A stretch of 64,000 bases of DNA from Acanthosepion esculentum (lineage: Eukaryota; Mollusca; Cephalopoda; Sepiida; Sepiidae), in NCBI GenBank assembly GCA_964036315.1, contig OZ038498.1, positions 8,098,136 to 8,162,135 of the forward strand. The letters run 5' to 3'. The stretch's first letter is position 1. Each line of letters begins with the position of its first letter. Below are positions 1 to 10,281 of the stretch, one piece after another. Both the position numbers and the translations under genes were made by a program. The notes under the pieces were generated by a model. It had not been told where the DNA came from. It made no database searches and saw only the letters and a program-made list of their open reading frames with translations.

Positions 1-430
1 CAGGTGAGAATTGTGAGAAAAGTAATGGTACGCATAGAACTTACGGCTACATCGAGCCAGCTCGACTGTAAATTGATGAGACCTCGTCACCAGTCCAGTG
101 TTAAGCTTACATTCATAAGCTATAGGTCTTATAGCGAAGAGCTCATCCGAGCAATTACAATGAAATATTTATAGAAAAGACACAAAATGGCAACTTTACG
201 GTGGTGGGAAAGTGACTGAAGCCGAGATGCTAGGTCAGAGCCGATAATGTGGCTGATTCTTCTTTAGATTTTATCAAAGAGCTCAAGGTAAATAGCAGTG
301 CCACCTGACCATATGCGGCAGCAATATTCTAAGCATGGACGATAGATTCGGGAGAAAAAATAGTCTAGTACGACATAGTGAACTAAATTTCTTAGCAGCC
401 TAAGAATAAAGCAAAGATCGTTAGACAAGT
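1..430 (-). pseudogene. CR1/Jockey-like non-LTR retrotransposon, 3' coding relic
   Basis: On the minus strand, pieces of the region downstream of a reverse transcriptase can be read in shifting frames, including LELFDKI, RRISHIIGSDLASRLQSL and CLFYKYF. The same succession recurs at 14490-14890, 29430-29790, 40655-41905 and 53145-53850, so this is a dispersed family. Only the C-terminal end is present, as expected for 5'-truncated target-primed insertions. Frameshifts and stops make it non-functional. The clade is inferred from the general pattern of the tail and is uncertain. Confidence 0.6.
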
Positions 431-479
431 GTGTGTCTCTCACCTTATTTGTTCAAAGCTCTGAGAGTTGAAGATCCTA

Positions 480-812
480 CTGGGATCAGTGGGCGCATAT
501 AAGATATGTAGACGAAACTGCTTTGTTGGTAGACATAGAAAGAAAACTACGGGACATCTTAGACTATACACTAAACGGGAGCAACAAAAAATGGTTACAA
601 GGCAAACTGTACGGATATTAGCAAGAGAAAAAGGCCAAGATGCGAGCTATGAAATGGGGATATCGAAATCAAACAAGCACAGAAATTTAAATATCTGGGA
701 AGTATTTTATCAGATGGCGGAAAATTTGACACCCATAAGCTGCCTTACAAAATGTAAACAAAGTATCAAGAAACAGGAAAATTTCGTTACAAACTTAAAG
801 AGGATATATATT
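480..812 (+). pseudogene. RTE-type reverse transcriptase fragment
   Basis: From about 498 one frame reads IRYVDETALLVDIERKLRDI, matching the catalytic YADD block of non-LTR reverse transcriptases with ADD changed to VDE. After a frame break, IKQAQKFKYLGSILSDGGKF matches the following conserved block ending in KYLGS. The second Asp of the catalytic pair is lost and the frame is broken, so this is dead. It lies directly downstream of the minus-strand relic at 1-430. Related RTE-like pieces lie at 23478, 27895 and 36150. The longest open frame here (468-818) is in another frame and is not the real coding frame. Confidence 0.65.
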
Positions 813-829
813 ATATAGGCACGTGGCCA

Positions 830-1339
830 AGTTGCTATAACGTTTGCTTTCTGACAATGAGACTCGGGTTTGAATTTCTCCATGGTCGATTGGTAAGACT
901 TTCACCATGACCGATGTCAGGAAGGTAACTTCTCGATGTTATCGATCTGAAGGAGGTGATCACCTTTGGAAAATACCTGAAAACTATAGCACCACCCAAC
1001 TATTGACCCCCAGCCTTGTGAGTTAATTGGGTATACGGAATCCTTGGGGGATGTTTGCGCTAGATAGTTTGAGCGAGCTGGACTTATTGAGACTATAGAT
1101 CGCGCTAGGTAGCGTACCATAAGGTCTTGAAACTGTAACTAAGGTTTGATAATCATAGTTGCAAAGAAACCGCAGGTGGGATCTGTGGGTGTTGAAGAAA
1201 CTCAAATCTACATTTAAATATATAGACAATTCATCGGTATATAGTAACGCACATAAGTCGAAATAAGTTACAAAACACAAAAGGGGAATATTCTATAGAA
1301 TGCCGATTCTGTTTTCTGGTTATCGAGTCGAAAATATAT
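830..1339. other. No recognised feature
   Basis: Unique-looking sequence. Short open frames here show no family resemblance that I can see. Confidence 0.4.
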
Positions 1340-2096
1340 GCTAAACTAGCAGCATGGCCCGGTGTTGCCCGTGCTTGATTCAAAAATCGTACGACTCATA
1401 CAGCAATCGATTTAAAATATTTTGCCCTTCCTTGCCTTTAACGGAGTGCCCTTTGCCGTGCTGATGTTCCTACATGCCTTACTTCTTGCCTATCTCACAC
1501 TGCGATTTTTTTCTAAGCTCTATACTAAACATTAAATCTGTTACGAAAAAAGAACTAAACAAAATGAACGCAAAACGATCAGCTTTAAAAAAGGACTCGT
1601 AACTGGCAAAACCGAATGAAAAACGAATGCCAACAACAAATAATTTTTCACGCCCAACCCAGTTCTGCGGAATCAGAATCAACGTTGAGTTTAAGCAAGC
1701 GAATGAGCCAATTGGAGTAAAGTGCCATGCAGATTTAAATTTTTCCCACTTGTGACGAATGCAGCTATCGATTTTTTTTCATGCTAGCATGGTAGTTAAC
1801 ATTCGTGTCAGTCAGCTGTTGGCTCTCACGCTGGTCAATAGAATCTTCCCGCCTATTCGTGGCAGCCAGCTATAGGTTCTAACTCTGGCCAGTAGAAAAT
1901 GGCCGCAAACTACATGAAAACTGTCGTAGAAGCATGAAAATCGATTATTTCCACTATCGATGGGAGTTGGGAAATGCAAATTCGGTCTTGGCCTTGGGGC
2001 ATGTGCATGTAAATTTTAGTGCAAATCCGTCGAAAATTGCGGCCGTGCATTCGTTACACACACATACACACATCCTGCCTTTTATAGATAGAGATA
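1340..2096. repeat. Dispersed repeat A, copy 1
   Basis: Begins near CTAGCAGCATGGCCCGGTGT and ends in CACACA, CCTGCC and TTTTATAGATAGAGAT. The second copy at 20753-21361 matches along both ends and most of the body but has a different internal deletion and a much longer (CA)n just before the 3' end. A short CA stretch at 2057-2073 occupies the equivalent position here. No coding capacity is evident. The class is unknown; the fixed 3' end after a simple repeat suggests a non-autonomous retroelement or Helitron-like sequence. Confidence 0.55.
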
Positions 2097-2099
2097 TGC

Positions 2100-2860
2100 C
2101 TTACATTTAAAGACTTTTAAACATCATGTGTTCACACAAAGACGTTAGATTAGCATCCAAAGAAATGGGATACAATAAATTAATGAGATAAACAGAGATG
2201 ATCGATAGCGTGCTATCGATATTGAATAATATCGCCAGTGACAGGCAACGCCATCTATCTTCCTCATTTGAAAGCTTTCTGGAAATGTCACCGCCTCGTT
2301 TTCGTATAAATTTGTTTAGATTTGCTTTTCATAATGAATTTTGCCAATACAAGTGCTTCTCTGTCTTATAAAAGATTATTCTTATTTTTTAAAATTCTTT
2401 TTTCTCATCTTCTTGCTTAAGGGTTACTTTTTTTTCTCTTCTGTTATTACTATAAACTTTGTATTTAGTGTTTGAGTTAAAATTAAAAATTAAAAGCATT
2501 CAAGCCATCATTTCAAAAGTCTTTTTTTCTTTCATTCTTGAATAAAATAACTTATTCCCTACAGATACAGGATAGTCAAAGTAATTTTTATCCCTTGTCT
2601 CTATTTGTAATCAGATATTATAAAGAATTATTAACTAAGTATATTTATACTTAATTATGAATTAAGACAAAAGGAAAACATCTCTTTATCAACACGTTTC
2701 ATCCTCTGATGGGCTTTATGGCGTCAATTGCAGTGATAAAATCCATTAGATGACGAAACACATTCGTAAAGAAAATTTTTCATTTTGTCTTTATTCTTAA
2801 TGTCTTTTTACAAATATATTTTTATCTATATATTCAAAAATTTATTGCTTGTATTTCTTG
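2100..2860. other. A+T-rich spacer, nothing recognised
   Basis: A+T-rich with no open frame of note, no TIRs and no recognisable repeat. Confidence 0.4.
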
Positions 2861-2864
2861 TATT

Positions 2865-3240
2865 AAAACCTATTTTTACACTTTCACAGTTTTGACCCCA
2901 GTTTGGTTTGTTTTACGGCATATCATCCTGAATCCGTTATTTAATGCCAACAATTTTTATTGCTGGTAATATTTTTTTTTTCAAAATCAATTTCTGGTAA
3001 TATTTTTTTCTTCCAAAATCTATTTCTAGGAATATTTTCCCTTCAAAAATGTATAGCTGGTAAAATCTTTTTCAAAAAATGTACAGCTATTTGCATTGCT
3101 GGTAATTTTCTTTTAAGTATTGCTGATAATAATCTTTCCTTCAAAAAATTATTGCTGGCATTATTTTTTTTACAAAGTATTTCTGGTATTAAAACCTATT
3201 TTTACACTTTCATAGTATTTTGACCCAAGTCTGGATGTTA
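2865..3240 (+). repeat. Short tandem units with TTGCTGGTAAT motif, flanked by a duplicated segment
   Basis: Roughly 30-40 bp units carrying TGCTGGTAATA followed by T-runs and CAAAA repeat about seven times. The block lies between two copies of a segment containing AAACCTATTTTTACACTTTC, at about 2868 and 3196. The same units recur at 59735-59850, again just before ACTATTTGCCCATAGCTG, so both loci are copies of one larger repeat (repeat D). Confidence 0.6.
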
Positions 3241-3410
3241 ACTATTTGCCCATAGCTGAAACCCTAACAGGTGCTACCACCCTGGGTCAGGGAGAAACTG
3301 GGAACACCAGCAATTAAGAGGTGGTTCCACGCTCCTCAAAACGTCCTGACCAGAACCCTTGCTATCGGACGTAGTTTTTTATCGTCATACACAGGATGGG
3401 GTTCTAGAGG
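3236..3410 (+). repeat. Repeat D body, copy 1
   Basis: The segment around ACTATTTGCCCATAGCTG, AGGTGCTACCACCC and CAATTAAGAGGTGGTT also occurs at 59845-59990 (plus strand) and, for its first part, at 54820-54960 on the minus strand. At 60 kb it runs directly into an R4/Dong-like coding relic, so it may be upstream or non-coding sequence of that element. Confidence 0.5.
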
Positions 3411-3439
3411 AGTCAGCCAAACGTCTGCGTTTGACAGTC

Positions 3440-4040
3440 GTCAGCTTTTCAAACTCTCTACCTTCGAGAAGGTAGGAACCCAGACGAAGCTATGCCGAAA
3501 TGCAGAGTCTCGTCTGGAGAGGCAGATAGCTACCCGACTCCGTGTATTCGGACCATACTGGCTCGGAATGCCCCACGTAAAATAACCCGCCTTGTGCCAC
3601 ATCCCGCTTGTGTAAACAGCGAGTGAGCTAAACCTCTGAGTTTCGATTACGCTACTTGTCGACCTCTATGCCTTCGAGCAGGAGGGAGCCCAGACGAGGC
3701 TCTGGCTTTCAACAGAGCCTCGTCTGGAGATGTAGACAAACCTGACCCCGGCGTTTACGGGCAATTTTTGTACGAGACTACGGGCTCGGAAAGATCCACG
3801 CCTTGTGCCACATCTCGCCTTAGGACTTATGTAAATACAGAGTCAGCCTAACCTCTGTGTTTGCTAATACTCTGCTTGTCGACCTCTCTGCCTTCGGGCA
3901 GACAGGGACCCAGACGAGTTTATGCCGAAGAGCAAAGCCTCGTCTGAGGAGTTAAACAGCTACCCGATCGCGTGTATACGGGGTCTACGGGAAAATGAAG
4001 GGCTCGGGATATCACAACGTAAAACAACGGTATTGGGAAA
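3440..4040 (+). repeat. Tandem array of about 215 bp G+C-rich units with hairpins
   Basis: Three units are marked by CAGACGA at 3481, 3691 and 3911 (spacings 210 and 220). Each has a CCTTCGRG element, the CAGACGA hairpin and, after the first two, CCTTGTGCCACATC. The second hairpin is perfect: CAGACGAGGCTCTG at 3691-3704 pairs with CAGAGCCTCGTCTG at 3713-3726 across an 8-nt loop. Base composition differs sharply from the A+T-rich surroundings. The open frame 3271-3585 is a by-product of the G+C-rich repeat. Confidence 0.65.
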
Positions 4041-4339
4041 ATACCGAGACAGCAAAAGCCATATTTATCGCTCGTCTGAGACAATATATTCGTAATCTGC
4101 AGCTGGGCTTACTCTACGAGTGACTGAACTCAATTCAGTAATAGTCACATTACAACAACAACGAAGGGCATTGGCTGGATTTAAAAAGAAAAGATATTCA
4201 ACACAAATTCTTTATTATTACTAAAGATGTGGTAAATACTTTTAAACTGAAAAATTGGAAAAAAAATGAAGACGTCTTTGAAAGAAAGAAAAAAAGCGAA
4301 TAAAATCACGCTATGTAATCAGTCACTTATGTGTTATGC

Positions 4340-4610
4340 GTGATAGACGATCATGTAGCTTTCGATACATGACTGCCGAAGCAGATTTTTCCCGTAGTAG
4401 GTTGCCATTTCTTTCTGCAGTAGACCAGTTGCCATCAAAGGCTACAGAACCTGGTCTGTCCTGCTATTTACCCATAGCTGGGAGATTTTTCATACCTTTC
4501 CCAATGGTATTAGCACGTAAATGCATGTATTGGATTCGACTGAAATTCGAACTCGGCTCACCGATTCCTCACTCCGAACCGCTATCCATTACTACACTGT
4601 GCAATAACAT
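4340..4610 (-). mobile_element. tRNA-derived SINE, minus orientation
   Basis: Reading the minus strand from 4606, GTAGTAATGGATAGCGG resembles a tRNA box A and GAGTTCGAATTTC (4542-4555) a box B, at tRNA-like spacing. The body continues towards 4340 with AACCTGGTCTGTCCTGC on the plus strand; related sequence lies at 42125-42300, and a related head at 9675-9830. The open frame 4336-4710 crosses this SINE and is not a gene. Confidence 0.55.
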
Positions 4611-4815
4611 GACTAAAGCGATCACCAATGAAAAAATATTTAAACGGTTGAAAGAAGATAAAACAAACGACTGCCCACCTCGAGATGAGGAGAAGGGAAT
4701 TTTTCATTAAAAGAAGAAGACTTTAAATTGATGCATCCCTCATAATATAGTGGGGGGAAAGAGGCGGGGAGAGGCGGGGAGAGGCACCTGACAAATTCAG
4801 CGATTATCTGAAATA

Positions 4816-5695
4816 CGAGGGTCATTCAATAAATAAGGTGAATTTTTCGGTATAAGGACTTCTAATACAGATAGAAGCTTACTCTTTTTTATTTTTTTTT
4901 TGTTTTACTTCTTTTTCACATGGATTTAATTTCTTTTGCATATTAAAAAAATACTTTGTGAGTTTTGGCGATTAACAAAGATGGCCGACGAAGAAGCATG
5001 CTCCAGGATTGAACAGCGGTCAGTTGTCAAGTTTTTGGTTGCTGCAGGGTGCAAACCAGTTGAAATTCATAGGAGAATGTCAACTGTGTATGGTGCCACA
5101 TGTTTCAGCCAAAAAATGTCTACAAGTAGGCTAAATTGTTTAAAGAAGGACGGAGCAGTGTTGAGGATAAAGACAGGCCTGGGAGGCCTACAGAAGTGAG
5201 GTCTCCTGAGGTGATCGAATCAGTCAATGACCTCATTCAGTCTGACGGAAGGGTGACAGTGGATGACATTGCAAGGACTCTGAGCTTATCTGTTGGGACA
5301 AACGCAGGGGTCATCAGTCAGAAGGAGTCATCTTGCATCATGACAATGCAAGGCCTCACACAGCAGCCCAAACGGTGCAGACCATCAACGAGATGGGCTA
5401 GGAACTGCCCCCTCATCCCCCTTACAACCCAGACCTTGCCCCTTCAGGCTTTCACCTGTTTGGTCTCTTGAAAGTGTTTACGAGAGGCACGAAATTTAAA
5501 AGTGACGATGAAGTCAAAAGTGTTGTGAGCGACTGGCTGAGACATCAGTCCAAAGATTTTTACGCTGAGGGAATACGGAAGCTTGTGCACAGATGGAAAA
5601 ATTGTGTGACAGTGCTGGGAGACTACGTTGAAAAATTAAAAAAAAGTAAGCTTCTATCTGTATTAGAAGTCCTTATACCGAAAAATTCACCTTAT
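4816..5695 (+). mobile_element. Mariner-like element, internally deleted, copy 1
   Basis: The left end CGAGGGTCATTCAATAAATA follows a TA dinucleotide (4814-4815), the standard mariner target. A long inverted repeat, beginning AAGGTGAATTTTTCGG on the left, mirrors 5645-5695. The outermost bases of the right end are lost and the sequence continues as unrelated DNA, so this copy is 3'-truncated. The interior holds a deleted transposase frame. The twin at 17872-18728 has the same internal deletion. Confidence 0.85.
4981..5560 (+). pseudogene. Mariner transposase relic (N-terminal HTH fused to C-terminal end)
   Basis: ATG at 4981 opens with MADEEACSRIEQRSVVKFLV, the N-terminal helix-turn-helix region of mariner transposases. 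A frameshift near 5100 is followed by MFKEGRSSVEDKDRPGRPTE and VTVDDIARTLSLSVG, the second DNA-binding region and linker. The sequence then jumps to the residues around HDNARPHTA (frame-shifted here) and the C-terminal SDWLRHQ block. The first catalytic Asp region and most of the catalytic core are missing. The product would be about 190 residues against roughly 340 for the family. It cannot be active, but a DNA-binding fragment is conceivable. Confidence 0.8.
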
Positions 5696-5750
5696 GATCT
5701 TCAGAAGTTATTTTTAGCCAAGACTTACTTATCGAGGTCTTAGAACATTC

Positions 5751-5751
<1 letters not shown>

Positions 5752-5807
<56 letters not shown>
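5752..5807. repeat. (TA)n microsatellite
   Basis: Uninterrupted TA array shortly after the truncated mariner copy. Confidence 0.95.
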
Positions 5808-5809
<2 letters not shown>

Positions 5810-5811
<2 letters not shown>

Positions 5812-6205
5812 TATCAGGCTTCGCCCGCTCGCTATCACTTTGCAAAATAATATATATTCACTACGTGAAGTCTTTGAAACGAAATATTTCATTCATAGAT
5901 TGCCTTGTTATAGTTAAGGAAAGTTTTACAAATAGATGCCAACTTGTTGAAGGCCAAGTAAAATGCAAATTTCAAAAACCTTTCTGCATTATATAAGACG
6001 ATATTCAGAAAAAAGAACTGTTTTGATATGAAAATAAAAATCCTCCAATATAAGAACAGTAAAGAAGGACAGTTAATTAATCAAGATTTTAAAATCAATA
6101 TGCAAATTAGTTAAACCTGAACAGTGATATTGCCCAGAAGTAGATAATATATAATACAGATATTGATCTTTTAGTGTGCAAATTACTATAATGTAATTTG
6201 CGCAT
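5810..6205. other. A+T-rich spacer
   Basis: A short stretch at 5816-5850 (GCTTCGCCCGCTCGCTATCA) faintly resembles the start of repeat A. Nothing else is recognised. Confidence 0.35.
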
Positions 6206-6209
6206 TATT

Positions 6210-6535
6210 TATCATCTCTCAGTTGCGTCTCTGTCCTTGGACAGAGTGCGCTCAGAGGCTTCTCTATCGAAGGGCAGAGGGGCAACTGAGAAAATAATAC
6301 TGAGAGGTGCCCATCCCTGGGCAACAGCTGTCCGAGGCCGCGCCCTTCCATTGCACAAGAGAGAGGGATCGGTGCTAGCATCGAGGCCAGCGCAACCGAC
6401 GGTTGCCGGGGCTGTGGTCAATTTTTGTCCCCGCCCGGGGGCACACACTCGGGTCCCCACTTTAAAAAGACCTTGTGTCACATCTCATTCTTGTGAGGGA
6501 ATGAGTAAATACCGTGTGTAAATTCCACTCTTGAG
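6210..6535 (+). repeat. G+C-rich dispersed unit, copy 1 of a tandem pair
   Basis: Starts near CAGTTGCGTCTCTGTC and ends with AAATACCGTGTGTAAATT. It is repeated at 6850-7155 with the same order of blocks: GGGATCGGTGCT, GGCCAGCGCAAC, GGGTCCC, and a CCTTGTGTCACATCT block that is only degenerate in copy 2. The starts are about 631 bp apart. That last block resembles the CCTTGTGCCACATC tail at 3590, 3800, 38000 and 53100. The overlapping open frames on both strands are by-products of G+C richness. Confidence 0.65.
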
Positions 6536-6589
6536 GGGTATACACATTAAGATATTTACCGGTTACAGGGCTCCATCCCTGTGCCACGT

Positions 6590-6722
6590 CTATGACTAGC
6601 TTGGACCGGCTCTGACCAGTTTGGACCAGCTATGACATGCCATGAGCGGCTATGACTAGCTTAGACCAGCTCTGACCAGCCTGGACAAGCTATGACCAGC
6701 TAAGACCAGCTTAGACCAGCGA
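6590..6722 (+). repeat. Minisatellite of about 10-11 bp units (TATGACCAGC / TTGGACCAGC)
   Basis: About a dozen imperfect units of the form (C)TATGACTAGCTTGGACCAG run in tandem between the two G+C-rich copies. The order of variants is irregular. Confidence 0.7.
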
Positions 6723-6724
6723 CC

Positions 6725-7170
6725 CGATTGAAAACATTCGGGTCCCCACGTTAAAAACTGACCATGTGTCACAACCTGACTCAGTGGGGGGGCTCAAGTA
6801 AATACCGTGTAAATTACTCTTTTTGAGTAGGTTTACATTTACTGATCTATCAGTTGCGTCTCTGTCTTTGGGCAGATTTCGCTCAAGAGCTTGTCTGTCA
6901 GAGGAGCAACTGAGGAAAATAATACTGAAGAGTTGTCCATCCCTGGGGAACAGCTGCCCGAGGCCGCGACTGCCATTGCACCAGAGGGAGGGATCGGTGC
7001 TCGCACTGAGGCCAGCGCAACGGACGGTTGCGAGGGCTGAGTGGAATTTTTGTTCCTGTCCCGGGCGTACGCGCTCGGGTCCCTACCTAAAAATAGTCCT
7101 TTTCACATCTGGTCCAAGTGGGGTGACAGAGTAAATACCGTGTGTAAATTACTATGAAGTAGACCTGGGG
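6725..7170 (+). repeat. G+C-rich dispersed unit, copy 2, with partial unit before it
   Basis: From 6850 the block order of 6210-6535 is repeated with point differences and small gaps. The 6725-6845 stretch carries another partial end (CGGGTCCCCACGTTAAAA, ATGTGTCAC, AAATACCGTGTAAATTAC), so the locus is a short, uneven tandem array. Confidence 0.6.
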
Positions 7171-7174
7171 CTTT

Positions 7175-8960
7175 CGATCTCAGAATTCGTGGGAGAATTG
7201 AGCTCCAATTTCGCATTTATTCATATCGATTCCATAATATAGCTTTTATTAATTGGCTATTATGGTTCTCTAACTCTTCAAATGTTGAATGTATAACTAA
7301 TTCTAATTTCTGTTTTCCCATCTTACACTATCTTAATTTTATCTTATAAATTGTCTCCTGTTCTGTTACCCATTAAATAAAAATAATTGTTTGTATGGAA
7401 AATAAGGATCTACTTACATCAAATCGTCTTTAAATTAAGTGGCAGCAACAGAATTATCATTGAACTTTTAAAAGGTAAGCTTAAACATTAATTTAATACT
7501 TAAGTGCAGCGACCAATTTTGAGTTCATCTGTAGTTTATTGATACCTATCGCATCTACTCCTCCCTCGCTGTTGTGATGAAGGCCAAACCAAGAGTTCTC
7601 CACAGGAGCTAGCTTAAATGCTACACGATATGGCAGCTTTTAAGCTAGTTTATAATAAAACATGCATTACAGTTTTGGATACAAAAAGAAAATAAGAGAT
7701 ACTCCCCTTGAACCATGAAAGCAAAGATAATGCCTAGTAGAATATATTAATATATATTTTTTAAACTCGGCAACCCAGAATCTGAGCTCAATGAAAATCG
7801 TTCCCTGCGCCTAATGTTTCTTGGGCTTTTGAATGAATTATAAATCATTGATATCGGACCAGTGGGAACAGAGGTGTTGCTTGGACACACACACACACAC
7901 GCACAAACACACATACATACATTGTACTTTATATACAAGATTAAGCTATATTTAAATGAAATATGAATTATAAGATATATTTCTAATTCACTATTTCAAC
8001 TTGACTCATATATATTTTGATATTGACTATTATCTGAAATCGTTCTCAGTAGAATTTTTATATTTTGTTGCTTTTATTCTTAACTTGTAGAAGCCAACAT
8101 TGTTTTGAAATATAATTTTTCTCAATAAGAAGACACAAACGCTATTTTATTTGTATAAATTATTCAAATCACAAAGGGAAGTAACCGTGTTTTAATTTAC
8201 TATCAAAAATTGATTTAAGTTTCATACAACTATATTTTTACGTAGGAATAAAAAAAAATTACTTCCATGAAAATGGATTCTTCCATTTTATTCTTGTTCC
8301 AAGTCAACACTACAGAACCCATCACTCTCCTTGGCTTACAGACTATTGGCAGTTCAGATTTGGTTAAAATCCATCTAGTAATTTGTGAATCTATAGCAAA
8401 CAGACATCATATCGTTTTATTTGTATAGATATCAATGGTAAAATGAGCTGAAAAGAATTCAATGAATATAACATTTCCTCATGGTAAATTGGGAGCCTAG
8501 GATATCAACTCACGTACAACCACTTATCTTCTCTGGTTACCCATTCCTGTTAGGGAAGCGGAGTCGTTTTCCCCTTTACTTGATAGTTGAATAGATTTTA
8601 GCTTTGGAATCAGGGTGAATAATAGAATTAATCTTTGCTATAATTTATACAACGGCTTTCTTCATTTCACTTATTAGTTTTAAGAATTTTATACCGACCA
8701 TAATGTTATTTGATTGAAGAAGTATTTTAAGTTGGGATTTACTCAGCCTGTATCGTCGTCTTTTTTGGCTTTCATTGTCTGTTCCTCCTTCTATCTTTTA
8801 AAGAGCAAAAAGTTTCAAGGCAAAATGGATAGTGAAATCAGTTATGAAAACCCTTCCTCTATTTAAAGGAGATGATTGATGATACTGTTAAAATTACCAT
8901 ATTGTAGATGTTGTCATTATGTTATTTCCTTTGATTTCTGGTGTATACACATATCTTTTG
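7175..8960. other. A+T-rich spacer with a short (CA)n
   Basis: Only a short CA-rich run (about 7884-7920) and ordinary A+T-rich sequence. No coding region or repeat is recognised. Confidence 0.4.
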
Positions 8961-8964
8961 GGTC

Positions 8965-9240
8965 CCAACCAGAAACCTAAGGTGAGAAATGGCATCATGA
9001 TATTTTGCACTGAGGATTAAAAAAAAAGGAAAGCTGAGCACTATTTACATTATTCGGACTATTGTCCTCATCTTTGTCGGCATATTTATTACAACGTTTC
9101 GGCCGTTGTACGCTCCGGCCTTCTTCAGGTGGTTGCAATGTCGAACTGAACCAATTATTTCGCTCACTGGGGTAGACTGTTCTAGTTCCACGTGCCATGT
9201 TTAATGGATGTCAGTTATCAGTTATCTCCTGTTAATTTTC
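8965..9240 (-). mobile_element. Repeat B (SINE body with CTGAAGA/GAAAC fold), minus orientation
   Basis: On the minus strand this carries the segment shared with 40225-40345 and 62490-62680: AACATGGCACGTGGAAC, CCAACCACCTGAAGAAGG-type sequence, GGCCGAAACGTTGT and GACAAAGATGAGGAC. CTGAAGA (9122-9128) and GAAAC (9096-9100) are linked by a GGCC/GGCC stem. In the 62.4 kb copy the body is preceded by a tRNA-like head. Confidence 0.6.
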
Positions 9241-9674
9241 ACTCTGAAAGTATTTCCTCTTTTAATTTTTACGTTTTTATTGCAATAAAGAATTTTGCAT
9301 TTCGAATAATTATCGTTTACTATAATTGTCATTTCGATTAATTTTCATTCAAACAATTTACAATTCGAATAAATGTTTTTCGAATAATTGTTTCCGAAGA
9401 ATTATTTCCGAACATATGTTCACATAATCCATAATTTTTCATTGAATGCGACCGACAGGGAAAATAAAGTTGTATTGTTTCTAGAATCCTAAAAGTTTTT
9501 TTCTTTTATAAGAATATGGACCATTTATGTAGACTATTGGGCTTCGTAGAAGATTATTCAGATGACGGATTTGTTGTTCCTCAATTTTTCGGTTATTAAA
9601 AAAAGAAACACATTTGGGATTATAACAATAAGTCTTTCGTTTATTACGAATATTACATTGGGAATTTTAGAGAA

Positions 9675-9830
9675 TATCAATGATTTTTACGCAAAACTAG
9701 CAGGGCAGGGAATGGATTTATACATGACCCAAGGGTATTTGCACAATAGTGAAAATAAAGAACTCGACTGGAATTCGAACTCAGCTATCCGAGATCTCAC
9801 CTCGAGACTCTATGCAGTACGCTACACACA
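9675..9830 (-). mobile_element. tRNA-derived SINE head, minus orientation
   Basis: The minus strand from about 9828 gives TAGCGTACTGCATAGAG (box A-like) and GAGTTCGAATTCC (9770-9782, box B). It then runs into a body with ACCCTTGGGTCAT similar to the SINE at 4340-4610. The overlapping open frame (9562-9930) is not a gene. Confidence 0.5.
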
Positions 9831-10079
9831 CACACAGCATTTTTTTTTTACATTAGAATTTAATTTATCAGACCTGTTTCTTCCGCATTCGATTCGGGGC
9901 TGTAATGGATCTTGTTGCTTTCCGCTATGAAGCTGTTTTTCCCTTTTTTATATATATATATATTGAGCTTACATGAGATGAGATTTGAATCTCATTTCGT
10001 CATTTCATGATTGGGGATAACGAATGACAACCAGTGGAAGACGATAAGTGAGAGTTTCCGCTTTTCAAGGATATGGTCG

Positions 10080-10250
10080 TTACAGAATAAAAATAAAAAA
10101 GGAAGAAAGAGAAAAGCGAGGAATAGAACAAAAATAAAAGGAAGGTGAAATTAACTGAAAAAAAAGATGAAAAAAAATCAAAAGAAGCAAGTAGAAACTT
10201 AACAAGAAACACGCATTTGCACGTGCACACAGAGAGATAAAAGAGAGAAA

Positions 10251-10281
<31 letters not shown>

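Noticed and set aside
468..818. 116-codon open frame
   Set aside because: The recognisable reverse transcriptase sequence lies in a different frame of the same strand; this frame is a shadow.
3271..3585. 104-codon open frame in the G+C-rich array
   Set aside because: Covered by tandem hairpin repeats shared with neighbouring units; no protein family resemblance.
4336..4710. 124-codon open frame
   Set aside because: It crosses a minus-strand SINE with tRNA-like boxes, so it is not a gene.
6198..6521. Overlapping open frames on both strands in the G+C-rich unit
   Set aside because: They overlap each other in a repeated G+C-rich unit and lack conserved coding features.
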